NCBI RefSeq assembly: GCF_002742625.1
Contig: NZ_PEBF01000001.1
Location: 4,774,001-4,838,000 of the forward strand
DNA: 64,000 nt
DNA from: Caulobacter sp. FWC2
Lineage (GTDB): Bacteria > Pseudomonadota > Alphaproteobacteria > Caulobacterales > Caulobacteraceae
Reading direction: 5' to 3'
Position numbers and translations under genes: made by a program. The notes under the pieces are model-generated. The model had not been told where the DNA came from, made no database searches, and saw only the letters and a list, made by a program, of their open reading frames with translations. The number at the start of each line of letters is the position of its first letter. Within the stretch, counting starts at the first letter, position 1. Shown in pieces: positions 17,180 through 29,327 of this stretch.

Positions 17180-17207
17180 TTGACTCCCGCCCTTCTGGCT
17201 GTATAAG
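17180..17207 (+). promoter_or_regulatory. rplU promoter
   Basis: TTGACT (17180-17185), a 16-bp spacer and TATAAG (17202-17207) make a strong housekeeping promoter. The predicted start near 17214 leaves a leader of about 70 nt that carries a hairpin (CGCCCGC 17220-17226 with GCGGGCG 17238-17244). Confidence 0.75.
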
Positions 17208-17284
17208 TCGCGCCCTCATCGCCCGCCGGGTTTCCGAGCGGGCGTTCCCTATTTTGCGAACGCACGTTTTTAAGGCGCTAACCT

Positions 17285-17857
17285 ATGTACGCGGTGATCA
17301 AAACCGGCGGCAAGCAGTACCGGGTTCAAGCCGGCGACCTGCTGGTTGTCGAAAAGCTCGAAGGTGAACCCGGCGCTGCCGTGGCCTTCGGTGAAGTCCT
17401 GATGCTTGGCGAAGGCGAGGCCGTGACGGTCGGCGCCCCTACCGTGGACGGCGCTGTCGTCTCCGGGACCCTGCTCGAAACCCGCAAGGGTGAGAAGGTG
17501 AAGATCTTCAAGAAGATCCGTCGCCAGGGCTATCGCCGCACCCGCGGCCACCGCCAATTCGAATCCGTCGTGCGCGTCACGTCGGTCGTCGGCGCTGGCC
17601 TGGAAGCCAAGTGGGAAGGCGCTATCGACCTGACCCCGAAGGTCATCCTGAACGCCCGCGCTCGCGGCCTCGGCGACGCCGCCGTGCCGGCGACGATCCC
17701 GACCGGCTCGACCGAAGCGGCTCCGGCTGCTCCGAAGAAGGCCGCCAAGGCTCCGAAGGCTGCTGACGCCGCCATCGAGCCGGCCGCCGAAGCCGCCCCG
17801 AAGAAGAAGGCCGCCCCTAAGAAGGCAGCCGCCACCACGGAGGAAGGCGAAGCCTAA
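17285..17857 (+). CDS. rplU: 50S ribosomal protein L21 with long C-terminal tail
   Basis: The first 100 residues are standard bL21 (MYAVIKTGGKQYRVQAGDLL, KVKIFKKIRRQGYRRTRGHR, with QFESVVRVTSV). The protein is 190 residues long, against about 103 in E. coli. The extra tail (from about residue 120) is almost only Ala, Pro, Lys and Glu (APAAPKKAAKAPKAADAA, AAPKKKAAPKKAAATTEE). Such tails occur in alphaproteobacteria. It forms an operon with rpmA 31 bp downstream. Confidence 0.97.
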   Translation: MYAVIKTGGKQYRVQAGDLLVVEKLEGEPGAAVAFGEVLMLGEGEAVTVGAPTVDGAVVSGTLLETRKGEKVKIFKKIRRQGYRRTRGHRQFESVVRVTSVVGAGLEAKWEGAIDLTPKVILNARARGLGDAAVPATIPTGSTEAAPAAPKKAAKAPKAADAAIEPAAEAAPKKKAAPKKAAATTEEGEA

Positions 17858-17888
17858 GGGCGACGCCTTCTAAAGGTAGGAGAGCAAG

Positions 17889-18158
17889 ATGGCTCACAAG
17901 AAATCAGGCGGCTCGTCCAGCAACGGTCGCGACTCAGAGTCGAAGCGCCTTGGCGTGAAGAAGTTCGGCGGCGAGAAGGTTCTCGCTGGCAACATCCTCG
18001 TGCGTCAACGCGGCACGAAGTTCTATCCGGGCGCCAATGTCGGCATCGGCAAGGACCACACCCTCTTTGCCCTCGTGCAAGGCGCCGTGGGCTTCGTGAC
18101 CAAGAAGCATGACCGTACGTACGTGACGGTGACCCCGGCCGCTCAACCGGCCGAGTAA
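17889..18158 (+). CDS. rpmA: 50S ribosomal protein L27
   Basis: An 89-residue bL27, which contacts the peptidyl-transferase centre through its N-terminal tail. [19 protein letters not shown] is the conserved start, with no Firmicutes-type cleavable leader, followed by [19 protein letters not shown] and [23 protein letters not shown] ribosome binding site precedes it. It is cotranscribed with rplU and followed by a hairpin (18178-18185 with 18202-18209) and a strong terminator. Confidence 0.98.
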   Translation: MAHKKSGGSSSNGRDSESKRLGVKKFGGEKVLAGNILVRQRGTKFYPGANVGIGKDHTLFALVQGAVGFVTKKHDRTYVTVTPAAQPAE

Positions 18159-18223
18159 GCACGAACCAGAGTTTCTTCGGATCGTGCTTCTCACTCAGAA
18201 GACGATCCGGACAGACGATCTCT

Positions 18224-18263
18224 AGCGGGGAGTCCGGAACGCCGGACTCCCCGCTTTTGTTTT
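18224..18263 (+). terminator. Intrinsic terminator after rplU-rpmA
   Basis: A perfect 14-bp stem (18224-18237 with 18242-18255, arm AGCGGGGAGTCCGG) with loop AACG is followed by TTTTGTTTTG. Confidence 0.93.
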
Positions 18264-18352
18264 GTCTCGCCGCCCAGGAAAAGCAAAAGCTTCGCCATGG
18301 CGGCGTCACGGTCTCCAATCAGAAGGGGCCGGAAGAACTCTGGGAGGCGCCG

Positions 18353-18886
18353 ATGTGCGTCATCGAAGAAAGACCTGTCATCGACACCCAGCGGCTGACG
18401 CTGCGCGCGCCGGCCAAGGCCGACGTCGAGCGCGTGGCGGCCTTCTGCGTCGATCATGATGTGGCGCGCATGACCACCCGCATGCCCGCGCCCTACACCC
18501 GCGCTCACGCCGAGGATTTCGTGGCCCGCTGCGGAACCCAGGACCGGTCGCGCGACAACACCTTCGCCATCGAACTGGCCGACGAGGGCCTGATCGGCGT
18601 CATCGGCATGTTCACCACGCCGGACGGCCAGGTCGAGTTGGGCTACTGGATCGGCCGCCCCTACTGGGGTCGCGGCTACGCTACCGAGGCGACGCGCAGT
18701 GCGCTGGACTGGGCCCGCTCGGCCTGGAAGAAGCGCTATGTCGTGGCCGGCCATTTCGCCGACAACGACGCGTCGGGCCGGGTGCTGGTCAAGGCCGGCT
18801 TCCTGTACACCGGCGTCGTCGAGCACAAGCCTTCGATCGCGCGCGGCGAACCGGCGGCGACGCGGATGATGGTGTGGCTGGCTTAG
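18353..18886 (+). CDS. GNAT acetyltransferase (RimJ/RimL type)
   Basis: A 177-residue acetyltransferase_3 protein. The start at 18353 has a GGGAGG ribosome binding site; an earlier in-frame start at 18257 lies in the terminator and is rejected. Motifs are DTQRLTLRAPAKADVERVA at the start, LGYWIGRPYWGRGYATEA as the acetyl-CoA loop (GRGYA) and NDASGRVLVKAGF near the end. The substrate is unknown. It sits between the ribosomal protein pair and obgE, a region otherwise devoted to translation and ribosome assembly. Confidence 0.9.
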   Translation: MCVIEERPVIDTQRLTLRAPAKADVERVAAFCVDHDVARMTTRMPAPYTRAHAEDFVARCGTQDRSRDNTFAIELADEGLIGVIGMFTTPDGQVELGYWIGRPYWGRGYATEATRSALDWARSAWKKRYVVAGHFADNDASGRVLVKAGFLYTGVVEHKPSIARGEPAATRMMVWLA

Positions 18887-18901
18887 AGCTGTAGAGCGCC
18901 C

Positions 18902-22269
<3,368 letters not shown>

Positions 22270-22290
22270 ACCGCACGCACGAGTATCCCC

Positions 22291-23820
22291 ATGGCCTACC
22301 GATCCCTCCGCGAATTCATCGACGTCCTGGAGGCCAAGGGCGAACTGGTGCGCGTCACCGAACCGGTCTCCAGCGTCCTGGAGATGACCGAGATCCAGAC
22401 GCGCCTGCTGGCGACTGGCGGCCCGGCCGTGCTGTTCGAGCACGTGCTGCTGCCCGACGGCTCGCGCTCGTCGATGCCGGCCCTGGCCAATCTTTTCGGC
22501 ACGGTCAAGCGCGTGGCCATGGGCGTCACCCTCGGCGGCGAGCCGCGCACCACCGCCGGCGAACTGCGCGAGGTGGGCGAACTGCTGGCCTTCCTGCGCC
22601 AGCCCGCGCCGCCGAAGGGGCTGAAGGACGCCCTGGACATGCTGCCCCTGGCCAAGACCGTGATGGCCATGCGGCCGGGCACGGTGAAGAAGGCCCCGGT
22701 GCAGGAAATCGTCCTGACCGGCGACCAGATCGACCTGACCAGGCTGCCGGTCCAGACCTGCTGGCCGGGCGAGCCCGCGCCGCTGATCACCTGGCCGCTG
22801 GTCGTCACCAAGGGGCCCGGCAAGGACCGCGAGGATGACTTCAATCTCGGCATCTATCGGATGCAGGTGCTGGGCAAGGACCGCTGCATCATGCGCTGGC
22901 TGGCCCACCGCGGCGGCGCCCAGCACTACGCCCGCCACAAGAAGGCGGGAAACAAGGACCCCCTCCCCGCCTGCGCCGTGCTGGGCGCGGATCCCGGCAC
23001 CATCCTGGCGGCCGTGACGCCGGTGCCCGACACCCTGTCGGAATACCAGTTCGCCGGCCTGCTGCGCGGCGCCAAGGTCGACCTGGTGCCGGCCAAGACC
23101 GTGCCGCTGATGGTGCCGGCCCACGCCGAGATCGTCATCGAGGGCCATGTCCTGCTCGACGAGTACGCCGATGAAGGCCCCTACGGCGACCACACCGGCT
23201 ACTACAACAGCGTCGAGAAGTTCCCGGTCTTCAAGGTGACCGCGATCACCATGCGCAAGGACCCGATCTATCTCACCACTTTCACCGGCCGGCCGCCGGA
23301 TGAACCGAGCGTGCTGGGCGAGGCGCTGAACGAGGTGTTCGTTCCCCTCATCCGCCAGCAGTTCCCCGAGATCGTCGACTTCTGGCTGCCGCCGGAGGGC
23401 TGCAGCTACCGCATCGCCGTGGTCTCGATGAAGAAGGCCTATCCCGGCCACGCCAAGCGCGTGATGTTGGGCGTCTGGAGCTATCTGCGCCAGTTCATGT
23501 ACACCAAGTGGGTGATCGTCGTGGACCACGACATCAACGCCCGCGACTGGAAGGACGTGATGTGGGCGATCAGCACCAAGATGGATCCCGCGCGGGACAT
23601 CACGGTGATCGAGCACACCCCGATCGACTATCTGGACTTCGCCAGCCCCGAGAGCGGCCTCGGCTCCAAGATCGGCCTCGACGCCACCGACAAGTGGCCG
23701 CCCGAGACCAAGCGTGAGTGGGGCGAGGAAATCCGCATGGACCAGGCGGTGATCGACACGGTCAGCGAGAAGTGGGCGCGGCTGGGGCTTCCGGGGGATG
23801 GCAAGCCGATCTGGAAATAA
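22291..23820 (+). CDS. ubiD: UbiD-family decarboxylase
   Basis: A 509-residue prenylated-FMN-dependent decarboxylase. UbiD removes the carboxyl group of 4-hydroxy-3-polyprenylbenzoate in ubiquinone synthesis. Motifs are [20 protein letters not shown] at the start, [50 protein letters not shown] (active-site Glu region) and [20 protein letters not shown]. The start ATG is 21 bp after proB. ubiX, which makes the cofactor, is not in the window. Confidence 0.94.
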   Translation: MAYRSLREFIDVLEAKGELVRVTEPVSSVLEMTEIQTRLLATGGPAVLFEHVLLPDGSRSSMPALANLFGTVKRVAMGVTLGGEPRTTAGELREVGELLAFLRQPAPPKGLKDALDMLPLAKTVMAMRPGTVKKAPVQEIVLTGDQIDLTRLPVQTCWPGEPAPLITWPLVVTKGPGKDREDDFNLGIYRMQVLGKDRCIMRWLAHRGGAQHYARHKKAGNKDPLPACAVLGADPGTILAAVTPVPDTLSEYQFAGLLRGAKVDLVPAKTVPLMVPAHAEIVIEGHVLLDEYADEGPYGDHTGYYNSVEKFPVFKVTAITMRKDPIYLTTFTGRPPDEPSVLGEALNEVFVPLIRQQFPEIVDFWLPPEGCSYRIAVVSMKKAYPGHAKRVMLGVWSYLRQFMYTKWVIVVDHDINARDWKDVMWAISTKMDPARDITVIEHTPIDYLDFASPESGLGSKIGLDATDKWPPETKREWGEEIRMDQAVIDTVSEKWARLGLPGDGKPIWK

Positions 23821-23836
23821 GGGCGCGCCCGTGTTA

Positions 23837-23858
23837 TCACTTCGTTATAACGAGGTGA
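23837..23858. promoter_or_regulatory. Palindromic operator of the toxin-antitoxin pair
   Basis: A 22-bp near-perfect palindrome centred on TTATAA (core TCGTTATAACGA, flanked by TCAC and GTGA, one mismatch pair). It ends 4 bp before the antitoxin ATG and contains its ribosome binding site (GAGGTGA). This fits autorepression by the AbrB-fold antitoxin, alone or with the toxin. Confidence 0.7.
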
Positions 23859-23862
23859 CGCC

Positions 23863-24129
23863 ATGCGTTCGTCTGTCCGGAAGATTGGCAACTCCGCCGG
23901 CTTGATCCTGCCCAGGCCCGTCCTGGATGGCCTGGGCGTCGAAGTGGGCGACCCGCTGGAAATCACACTCAACGGCGACGAGGTGGTCGTGAAAGCCAGC
24001 AAGCGAAAGGTGCGCGAGGGCTGGGAAGAGGCCGCGAAGCAGATCGCTGCTCATGGCCTCAGCGAGGAAGAGGTCGAATGGCTGGAAGCGCCATTGACGG
24101 CTGAAACCGACGAGGATTGGACGTGGTGA
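23863..24129 (+). CDS. mazE: AbrB/MazE-type antitoxin
   Basis: An 88-residue protein with an N-terminal SpoVT/AbrB swapped-hairpin DNA-binding domain (RSSVRKIGNSAGLILPRPVL, LGVEVGDPLEITLNGDEVVV) and an acidic, probably disordered toxin-binding tail (LSEEEVEWLEAPLTAETDED, ending WTW). It neutralises the downstream MazF and likely represses its own promoter at the palindrome just upstream. Its stop codon overlaps the toxin start (GTGA). Confidence 0.9.
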   Translation: MRSSVRKIGNSAGLILPRPVLDGLGVEVGDPLEITLNGDEVVVKASKRKVREGWEEAAKQIAAHGLSEEEVEWLEAPLTAETDEDWTW

Positions 24130-24440
24130 ACCGCGGAGAGGTCTGGCTTGTCCGCCTTGACCCGGCCGAGGGCGGCGAACTCCAGAAGACGCGTCCATGC
24201 GTGGTCGTGTCTCCGTCGGACCTGAATCCCTTCCGGGTATCGACGGTCGTGCCGCTGACCAGCGGCGGCTTTGCAGCGCCGTTCCGGCCGCCCGTGACCT
24301 ATCAAGGACGCGACGGGTACGTTCTGACCGATCAGATCCGCACCGTCGCAAGGTCTCGCATGCTGCGACGACTTCCAGACATTGATCCTAAAACCCTGTC
24401 GGCCACCCTGGCGGCGCTAAGGGAAATGTTTGAGGAGTAG
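24126..24440 (+). CDS. mazF: MazF/PemK-type endoribonuclease toxin
   Basis: A 104-residue toxin of the MazF fold that cleaves single-stranded RNA. Motifs are NRGEVWLVRLDPAEGGE (catalytic Arg region), KTRPCVVVSPSDLNPF, TVVPLTSGG and YVLTDQIRTVARSRM, then LRRLPDIDPKTLSATLAALR at the C-terminal helix. I chose the GTG at 24126, which overlaps the antitoxin TGA by 4 bp. Earlier starts at TTG 24117 or GTG 24123 are possible. The length is typical (about 105-115), with no sign of decay. Confidence 0.9.
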   Translation: MNRGEVWLVRLDPAEGGELQKTRPCVVVSPSDLNPFRVSTVVPLTSGGFAAPFRPPVTYQGRDGYVLTDQIRTVARSRMLRRLPDIDPKTLSATLAALREMFEE

Positions 24441-24523
24441 GCGTCGCACCGCCTTCGCCCGTGACCGAGATGCAGCATGCGTTCACTTGCCCTCGCCGTC
24501 GCCTTTCTCTGGGAGCCCCCGCC

Positions 24524-26299
24524 ATGTCCCAAACGCCTCAGTCGAAAGCCCCTTGGGATCAGCCCTTCCTGCCGCCGGCCCCGCACTGGCAGGGCGCCAG
24601 CCAAGGCCTGATCCGCGACACGTCCGATCCTTGGGTCACGGCGTTCGAGGCCGACGCCGAGCATGACTTCTCGCCCAACTATGTCGACACCCGCGCCTGG
24701 TTCGACCGCCTGGACAAGGCCAGCAAGCTGATCCGGGTCGAGGACTTCGGCGTCTCGCCGCAGGGCCGCGCGATCTTCGCGGTGATCGCCAGCAAGGATG
24801 GCGAGACGCTTGACCAGAAGAAGCCGCTGCTGCTGGTCCAGTGCGGCATCCACCCCGGCGAGATCGACGGCAAGGACGCTGGCATGATGCTGCTGCGGGA
24901 CATGGCTTTCCACGGCAAGGACGACCTGCTGGACAAGGTCAACCTGGTCCTGATCCCGATCCTGTCGGTCGACGGCCACGAGCGGGCGAGCGCCTATTCG
25001 CGCCCCAACCAGCGGGGGCCGCGCATCCAGGGCTGGCGCAACACCGCCACCAACCAGAACCTCAACCGCGACTTCATGAAGCTGGACCAGCCGGAGATGC
25101 AGGCGCTGAAGCGTCTGCAGGCCAAGTACAGGGCCGATCTCTATGTCGACGTCCACGTGACCGACGGCCTCGACTACCAGTACGACGTCACCTACGGCTT
25201 CAATGGCGAGAACGGGGTCTGGAACCGCTCGCCGGCCATCGCCCAGTGGCTGGACGACGTGCTCAAGCCGACCATGAACGCCAGCCTGGAGGCCGAGGGC
25301 CACATCCCGGGCGAGTTGGTGTTCGGCGTCGATGACCAGGACCCCAAGGCCGGCTTCAACGACGGCGGCCTGGGCGAGCGCTTCTCGAACGGCTGGGGCG
25401 CGGCCGCCCACGTCCCGACCATCCTGATCGAGAACCATAGCTTGAAGCCCCATGCGCAACGGGTGCTCGGGACCTATGTCTTCATCGAGACGGCCTTGAA
25501 GCTGCTGGCGGAGAAGGGCGAGACCTTGCGCGCCGCCATCGCCGCCGACAGCGCCCTGCGCCCCGCCGAGATCCCGGCCAACTTCGTCTCCGACGACCAG
25601 CCCAGCTATACGCGCCACTTCAAGGGCATCAGGTACGAGACCTATGACAGCCCCGCTTCAGGCCGGAAGGAGATCCGCTGGCTAGGCGAGGCCGATCCGG
25701 AGCTCTGGCAGGCGCCGTTCTACGGCTCGCACCCCACCCTGACCCTGACACGGCCCTCGGCCTACTATGTGCCGAGCTACCGCGCCGACCTGATCGAGCG
25801 GCTGAGGCTGCATGGCGTGACGCTGGAAACCCTGACCGAGGACAAGACCCTCGAAGTCGAGATGATCCGCCTGGTCGATCCCAAGCTGGCCGACCGCGCC
25901 AACGAGGGTCACGTCCAGATCAGCGTCGACAAGGTCACCACGGAGACCCGCGCCTGGATCTTCCCGAAAGGCTCGATCCGCGTGCCGACCGACCAGCCGC
26001 TGGGCGACCTGATCGTGCTGCTGCTGGAGCCGCAGTCGGGCGAGAGCTTCTTCGCCTGGGGCATGGTCCCCGAGGTGCTGAGCCGCGTGGAATATATCGA
26101 GTCCTACGCCATCGCTCCGCTGGCCGAGAAGATGATGGCAGCCGATCCCAAGCTCAAGGCCGAGTTCGAAGCCAAGCTGGCCGCCGAGCCCAGGTTCGCC
26201 GCTGATCCGGAGGCGCGTCTGGCCTGGTTCTACGAACGCACGCCCTTCTACGACGACCACTACTTGCTTTACCCGATAGCCCGCGAAATCGCGCGATAG
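24524..26299 (+). CDS. M14-family zinc carboxypeptidase, signal peptide apparently frameshifted
   Basis: A 591-residue peptidase. Zinc ligands are in GIHPGEIDGKD (HxxE) and DVHVTDGLDY (second His), with ENHSLKP as the likely catalytic-Glu region. The C-terminal half is a beta-rich domain of unknown role. In the present frame the protein starts MSQTPQS with a GGGAG ribosome binding site and no export signal. In another frame, ATG at 24477 encodes MRSLALAVAFL, and adding one base near 24510 would join it to LGAPAMSQTPQ, giving an ideal Sec signal ending at AMS or nearby. The native protein is probably exported; this copy, or this assembly, appears to carry a one-base deletion. Confidence 0.85.
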   Translation: MSQTPQSKAPWDQPFLPPAPHWQGASQGLIRDTSDPWVTAFEADAEHDFSPNYVDTRAWFDRLDKASKLIRVEDFGVSPQGRAIFAVIASKDGETLDQKKPLLLVQCGIHPGEIDGKDAGMMLLRDMAFHGKDDLLDKVNLVLIPILSVDGHERASAYSRPNQRGPRIQGWRNTATNQNLNRDFMKLDQPEMQALKRLQAKYRADLYVDVHVTDGLDYQYDVTYGFNGENGVWNRSPAIAQWLDDVLKPTMNASLEAEGHIPGELVFGVDDQDPKAGFNDGGLGERFSNGWGAAAHVPTILIENHSLKPHAQRVLGTYVFIETALKLLAEKGETLRAAIAADSALRPAEIPANFVSDDQPSYTRHFKGIRYETYDSPASGRKEIRWLGEADPELWQAPFYGSHPTLTLTRPSAYYVPSYRADLIERLRLHGVTLETLTEDKTLEVEMIRLVDPKLADRANEGHVQISVDKVTTETRAWIFPKGSIRVPTDQPLGDLIVLLLEPQSGESFFAWGMVPEVLSRVEYIESYAIAPLAEKMMAADPKLKAEFEAKLAAEPRFAADPEARLAWFYERTPFYDDHYLLYPIAREIAR

Positions 26300-26384
26300 G
26301 CGGGTCGGGTTGCCGAGACCGATCGGAAGGCTTCATATGCCCCCCTTCGCCGGGGGCGGGATAGTTACTAGGGCTTGAGCTACC

Positions 26385-26786
26385 ATGGATACGATTGCTT
26401 CGGGCCACGCCGCCGCCCTTTGGGCCGGCCTGCACCTTTTCCTGCTGCTGATCCTTTCGCTGCTGGTCGTGCGCCTGCGCCAGAAGCACAAGGTGGCCCT
26501 GGGCGACGAGGGCATCCCTGAGCTGGCCCGCGCCATCCGCGCCTTCGGCAACGCCACCGAATATGTGCCGACCGGCATCGCGGCCCTGGCCGTGCTGGCC
26601 GTGGCCGGCGCCTCGCCGCTGGCCATCCACGTGGTGGGTTTCATTCTCTTCGCCGGCCGCGTGATCCACGCCGTCGGCCTGTCCACCAACGGCGGCGCCT
26701 CGATCGGGCGATCGGTCGGCATGGTGGCGACCTGGCTGGCCTACATCTTCGCTGGCGTGGCCCTACTGCTGTCGGCGATAGGCTGA
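26385..26786 (+). CDS. MAPEG-family membrane protein
   Basis: A 133-residue protein with four membrane segments. The MAPEG signature is visible in KHKVALGDEGIPELARAIRA followed by FGNATEYVPTGIAALAVLAV, and NGGASIGRSVGMVATWLAY near the end. Members use glutathione or are related to microsomal glutathione transferases and eicosanoid enzymes; bacterial roles are mostly unknown. A short hairpin (CCCCC...GGGGG near 26341-26356) separates it from the M14 gene. Confidence 0.9.
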   Translation: MDTIASGHAAALWAGLHLFLLLILSLLVVRLRQKHKVALGDEGIPELARAIRAFGNATEYVPTGIAALAVLAVAGASPLAIHVVGFILFAGRVIHAVGLSTNGGASIGRSVGMVATWLAYIFAGVALLLSAIG

Positions 26787-26831
26787 ATTGACGCGCTTGC
26801 TCCTTCGGGGGCCGGTCGTCCATAAGACCGC

Positions 26832-28163
26832 ATGGACGATAATCTGCTGCATGACGTGGTCGCCGCCGCGCGCAAGGCCGGGGCGGACGCCGCCGAAGCC
26901 GTCTTCGCCGAGCGCCAGTCGCTCTCCGTCTCGGTCCGCCTGGGCGAATTGGAAGAAGTCGAGCGCGAGGAGGCCCGCGACCTGGGCCTGCGCGTCTTTA
27001 TCGGGGCCCGCAGCGCCACCGTTTCCGGCTCCGACGTCTCGGCCGAGGCGCGCGCCAAGCTGATCGAACGCGCCGTGGCCATGGCCCGCCTCGCCCCAGA
27101 AGACCCCTATGCCAGCCTGGCGCCGCACGACCGCCTGGCCAGGGGTCCGTTCCCCGAGCTCGACCTGATCGACGCCTACGAGCCCACCGCCGAGACCCTG
27201 GAAGCCCAGGCGCGCCTGGCCGAAGAGCACGCCCGCGCGGTCAAGGGCGTAACCAATTCCGACGGCGGCTCGGCCACCTGGTCATCGTCGAAGTGGAGCC
27301 TGGTCACCACCGCCGGCTTCCACGGAACCCAAGCGGCCACCGGCCACTCGATCTCGGCCTCGGCCATCGCCGGCGAGGGCGCGGGCATGGAACGCGGCGG
27401 CGAAGGCCGCTCGGCCCGTCACTTCGGCGACCTGCCGGCCGCCGGCGACATCGGCATGGAAGCCGGCCGCCAGGCGGTCGCGCGTCTCAACCCGCGCAAG
27501 ATCGCCACGACCACCGCCCCGGTGATCTTCGAGAACCGCCTGGCCATGAGCCTGATCGGTCCTCTGCTGGGCGCGATCTCGGGACCGGCAATCACCCGCG
27601 GCGCCTCATTCCTGAAGGACAAGCTGGGCCAGCAGATCTTCGCCAAGGGCGTCAATCTGCTGGAAGACCCGCACCGCGTACGCGGTCTGGGCTCGGCGCC
27701 GTTCGACGACGAAGGCGTGGCGACGGAAGCCCGCGCCCTGATCGACGACGGCGTGCTGACCACCTGGCTCCTGAACAGCTCCTCGGCCAAGCAGTTGGGC
27801 ATGGTCACCACCGGCCACGCCTCGCGCGGCCTGGCCGGCCCCTCGGGCGTCTCCACCCACAACCTGACGCTCCAGCCGGGCGCGCGGGACCTGGCGGGCC
27901 TGATGCAGGACGCCGGGACGGGCCTGCTGGTCACCTCGATGTTCGGCCCCTCGCTGAACGGCAACACCGGCGACTGGTCGGTGGGCTGCTCGGGCGTCTG
28001 GTTCGAGAACGGCGAGAGCACTGGCCCGGTCACCGAGATCACCGTGGCCGGCAACCTGATCGACATCTACGCCCGCCTCGTGCCCGGTTCGGACCTGCAG
28101 TTCCTGGGCGCCAGCAACAGTCCGTCGATCCTGGTCGACGCCTTGGCGATCGCGGGCAAATGA
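26832..28163 (+). CDS. pmbA: TldE/PmbA-family metalloprotease subunit
   Basis: A 443-residue TldD/PmbA protein. With TldD it forms a heterodimeric protease that trims peptides such as microcin precursors and unfolded substrates. Typical parts are AGADAAEAVFAERQSLSVSV, REEARDLGLRVFIGARSATV, GGSATWSSSKWSLVTTAGF and the C-terminal LFGxSLNGNTG-type segment MFGPSLNGNTGDWSVGCSGV. PmbA lacks the HExxxH zinc site of TldD, and none is seen here. tldD is not in the window. The stop overlaps the next gene start (ATGA). Confidence 0.94.
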   Translation: MDDNLLHDVVAAARKAGADAAEAVFAERQSLSVSVRLGELEEVEREEARDLGLRVFIGARSATVSGSDVSAEARAKLIERAVAMARLAPEDPYASLAPHDRLARGPFPELDLIDAYEPTAETLEAQARLAEEHARAVKGVTNSDGGSATWSSSKWSLVTTAGFHGTQAATGHSISASAIAGEGAGMERGGEGRSARHFGDLPAAGDIGMEAGRQAVARLNPRKIATTTAPVIFENRLAMSLIGPLLGAISGPAITRGASFLKDKLGQQIFAKGVNLLEDPHRVRGLGSAPFDDEGVATEARALIDDGVLTTWLLNSSSAKQLGMVTTGHASRGLAGPSGVSTHNLTLQPGARDLAGLMQDAGTGLLVTSMFGPSLNGNTGDWSVGCSGVWFENGESTGPVTEITVAGNLIDIYARLVPGSDLQFLGASNSPSILVDALAIAGK

Positions 28164-28939
28164 ACGACCTGGACCTGATCCTGAGAGCGGCCAGGGAAGC
28201 GGGCGAGCTGGCGCTCTCGGCCCGCGAGGGCGGCTTGAAGATCTGGTCCAAGGAGGGCGGCTCGCCGGTGACCGACGCGGACCTCGCCGTCGACACCCTG
28301 CTGAAGACCGGGCTCGGCGCGGAGCGCCCCGGCTACGGCTGGCTGTCGGAGGAGACGGCCGACGATCCGGCCCGCCTGACCACCCCACGCCAATTCGTCG
28401 TCGACCCGATCGACGGCACGGCGGCCTTCATGAAGGGCAAGCCGTGGTTCGCCGTCTCGATCGCCGTGGTCGAGAACGGCCAGCCCGTCGCCGGCGTCGT
28501 CCACGCGCCCGCCCTGAACGAGACCTACCTGGCCACGGCCGACGGTCCGGCGACCCTGAACGGCGCCGTCATCGAACCCAGCGCCACCGCTCACCTCGAA
28601 GGCTCGGCCATGCTGGGCGACGCCAAGATGTTCGCCCATCCGGCCTGGCGCGAGCCGTGGCCGGACATGCGGATCGAGAGCCGCAACTCGATCGCCTACC
28701 GCATGTGCCTGGTCGCGGCCGGGACCTTCGACGCCGCCATCGCCCTGTCGCCCAAGAGCGAGTGGGACGTCGCCGCCGCCGACCTGATCTGCCGCCGCGC
28801 CGGCGCCTGGCTCAGCGACCACAAGGGCCGCGATTTCGCCTATAATCGCCCCGTTCCGCTGGTTCCGAGCCTGGTTTGCGCCAATCGGACGCTTGCGCCA
28901 TTGATCCTGTCACGCGTCGGGCATATCGAGCTGCCATAA
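28160..28939 (+). CDS. Inositol monophosphatase-family phosphatase (CysQ/IMPase)
   Basis: A 259-residue Mg-dependent phosphatase. The metal sites are LSEETADD (Glu-Glu) and VDPIDGTAAFMKGKPWFAVS (DPxDGT), with SEWDVAAADLICRRAGA as the C-terminal WDxAA motif. The family includes 3'(2'),5'-bisphosphate nucleotidase (CysQ), inositol and histidinol phosphatases. The DUF4170 gene downstream is a usual neighbour of the alphaproteobacterial CysQ-annotated group, which favours that reading. The start overlaps the pmbA stop by 4 bp. Confidence 0.9.
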   Translation: MNDLDLILRAAREAGELALSAREGGLKIWSKEGGSPVTDADLAVDTLLKTGLGAERPGYGWLSEETADDPARLTTPRQFVVDPIDGTAAFMKGKPWFAVSIAVVENGQPVAGVVHAPALNETYLATADGPATLNGAVIEPSATAHLEGSAMLGDAKMFAHPAWREPWPDMRIESRNSIAYRMCLVAAGTFDAAIALSPKSEWDVAAADLICRRAGAWLSDHKGRDFAYNRPVPLVPSLVCANRTLAPLILSRVGHIELP

Positions 28940-28968
28940 AACCAATTCCTCGCAGGAACTTGCCCCAA

Positions 28969-29193
28969 ATGCCCGATAAGCAGCTTCTTCATATCGTCGT
29001 CGGTGGCGAACTCTCGGATGTGGCTGGTGTCGAATTCCGGGACCTGTCCAAGGTCGAGTTCGTCGGCGCCTATCCCAGCTACGAAGACGCCCACAAGGCC
29101 TGGAAGGCCAAGGCCCAGGCGACCGTGGACAACGCCCACGCCCGCTACTTCATCATCCACGCGCACAAGCTGCTGGATCCGAGCGAGGGCTAA
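28969..29193 (+). CDS. DUF4170 small protein
   Basis: A 74-residue protein starting MPDKQLLHIVVGGELSDVAG, preceded by AGGA. The compact alpha/beta pattern (VEFVGAYPSYEDAHKAWKAK, then YFIIHAHKLL) matches DUF4170, a family without known function found in alphaproteobacteria next to IMPase-family genes. A start further upstream (28876) would overlap the phosphatase gene and is rejected. Confidence 0.85.
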   Translation: MPDKQLLHIVVGGELSDVAGVEFRDLSKVEFVGAYPSYEDAHKAWKAKAQATVDNAHARYFIIHAHKLLDPSEG

Positions 29194-29213
29194 GGCCGCG
29201 CCAGCCCCCACCT

Positions 29214-29322
29214 GACCTCGCTTCGCGAGGTCTGTCCGCCCCCAAAGGGGTGGCGGAGAAAATCTCTCCTCCCCCTTTATGGGGGAGGGGGACCGCCGAA
29301 CGGCGGTGGAGGGGGTCTGCGC
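29214..29322. repeat. GC-rich hairpin cluster between DUF4170 and the phosphatase gene
   Basis: Three adjacent inverted repeats are seen: GACCTCG-CTTCG-CGAGGTC, then CGCCCCC-AAA-GGGGTGGCG, then CTCCCCC-TTTAT-GGGGGAG followed by CGCCGAACGGCGG. The last resembles one arm of the paired-arm elements found elsewhere in the window. It lies between convergent genes and may act as a two-way transcription stop. Confidence 0.6.
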
Positions 29323-29327
29323 CGCCC

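Noticed and set aside
27293..28159. Possible long N-terminal extension of the IMPase-family phosphatase inside pmbA
   Set aside because: The extension is Arg/Pro/Gly-rich out-of-frame reading of pmbA. The family start and the ATGA overlap fix the start at 28160.
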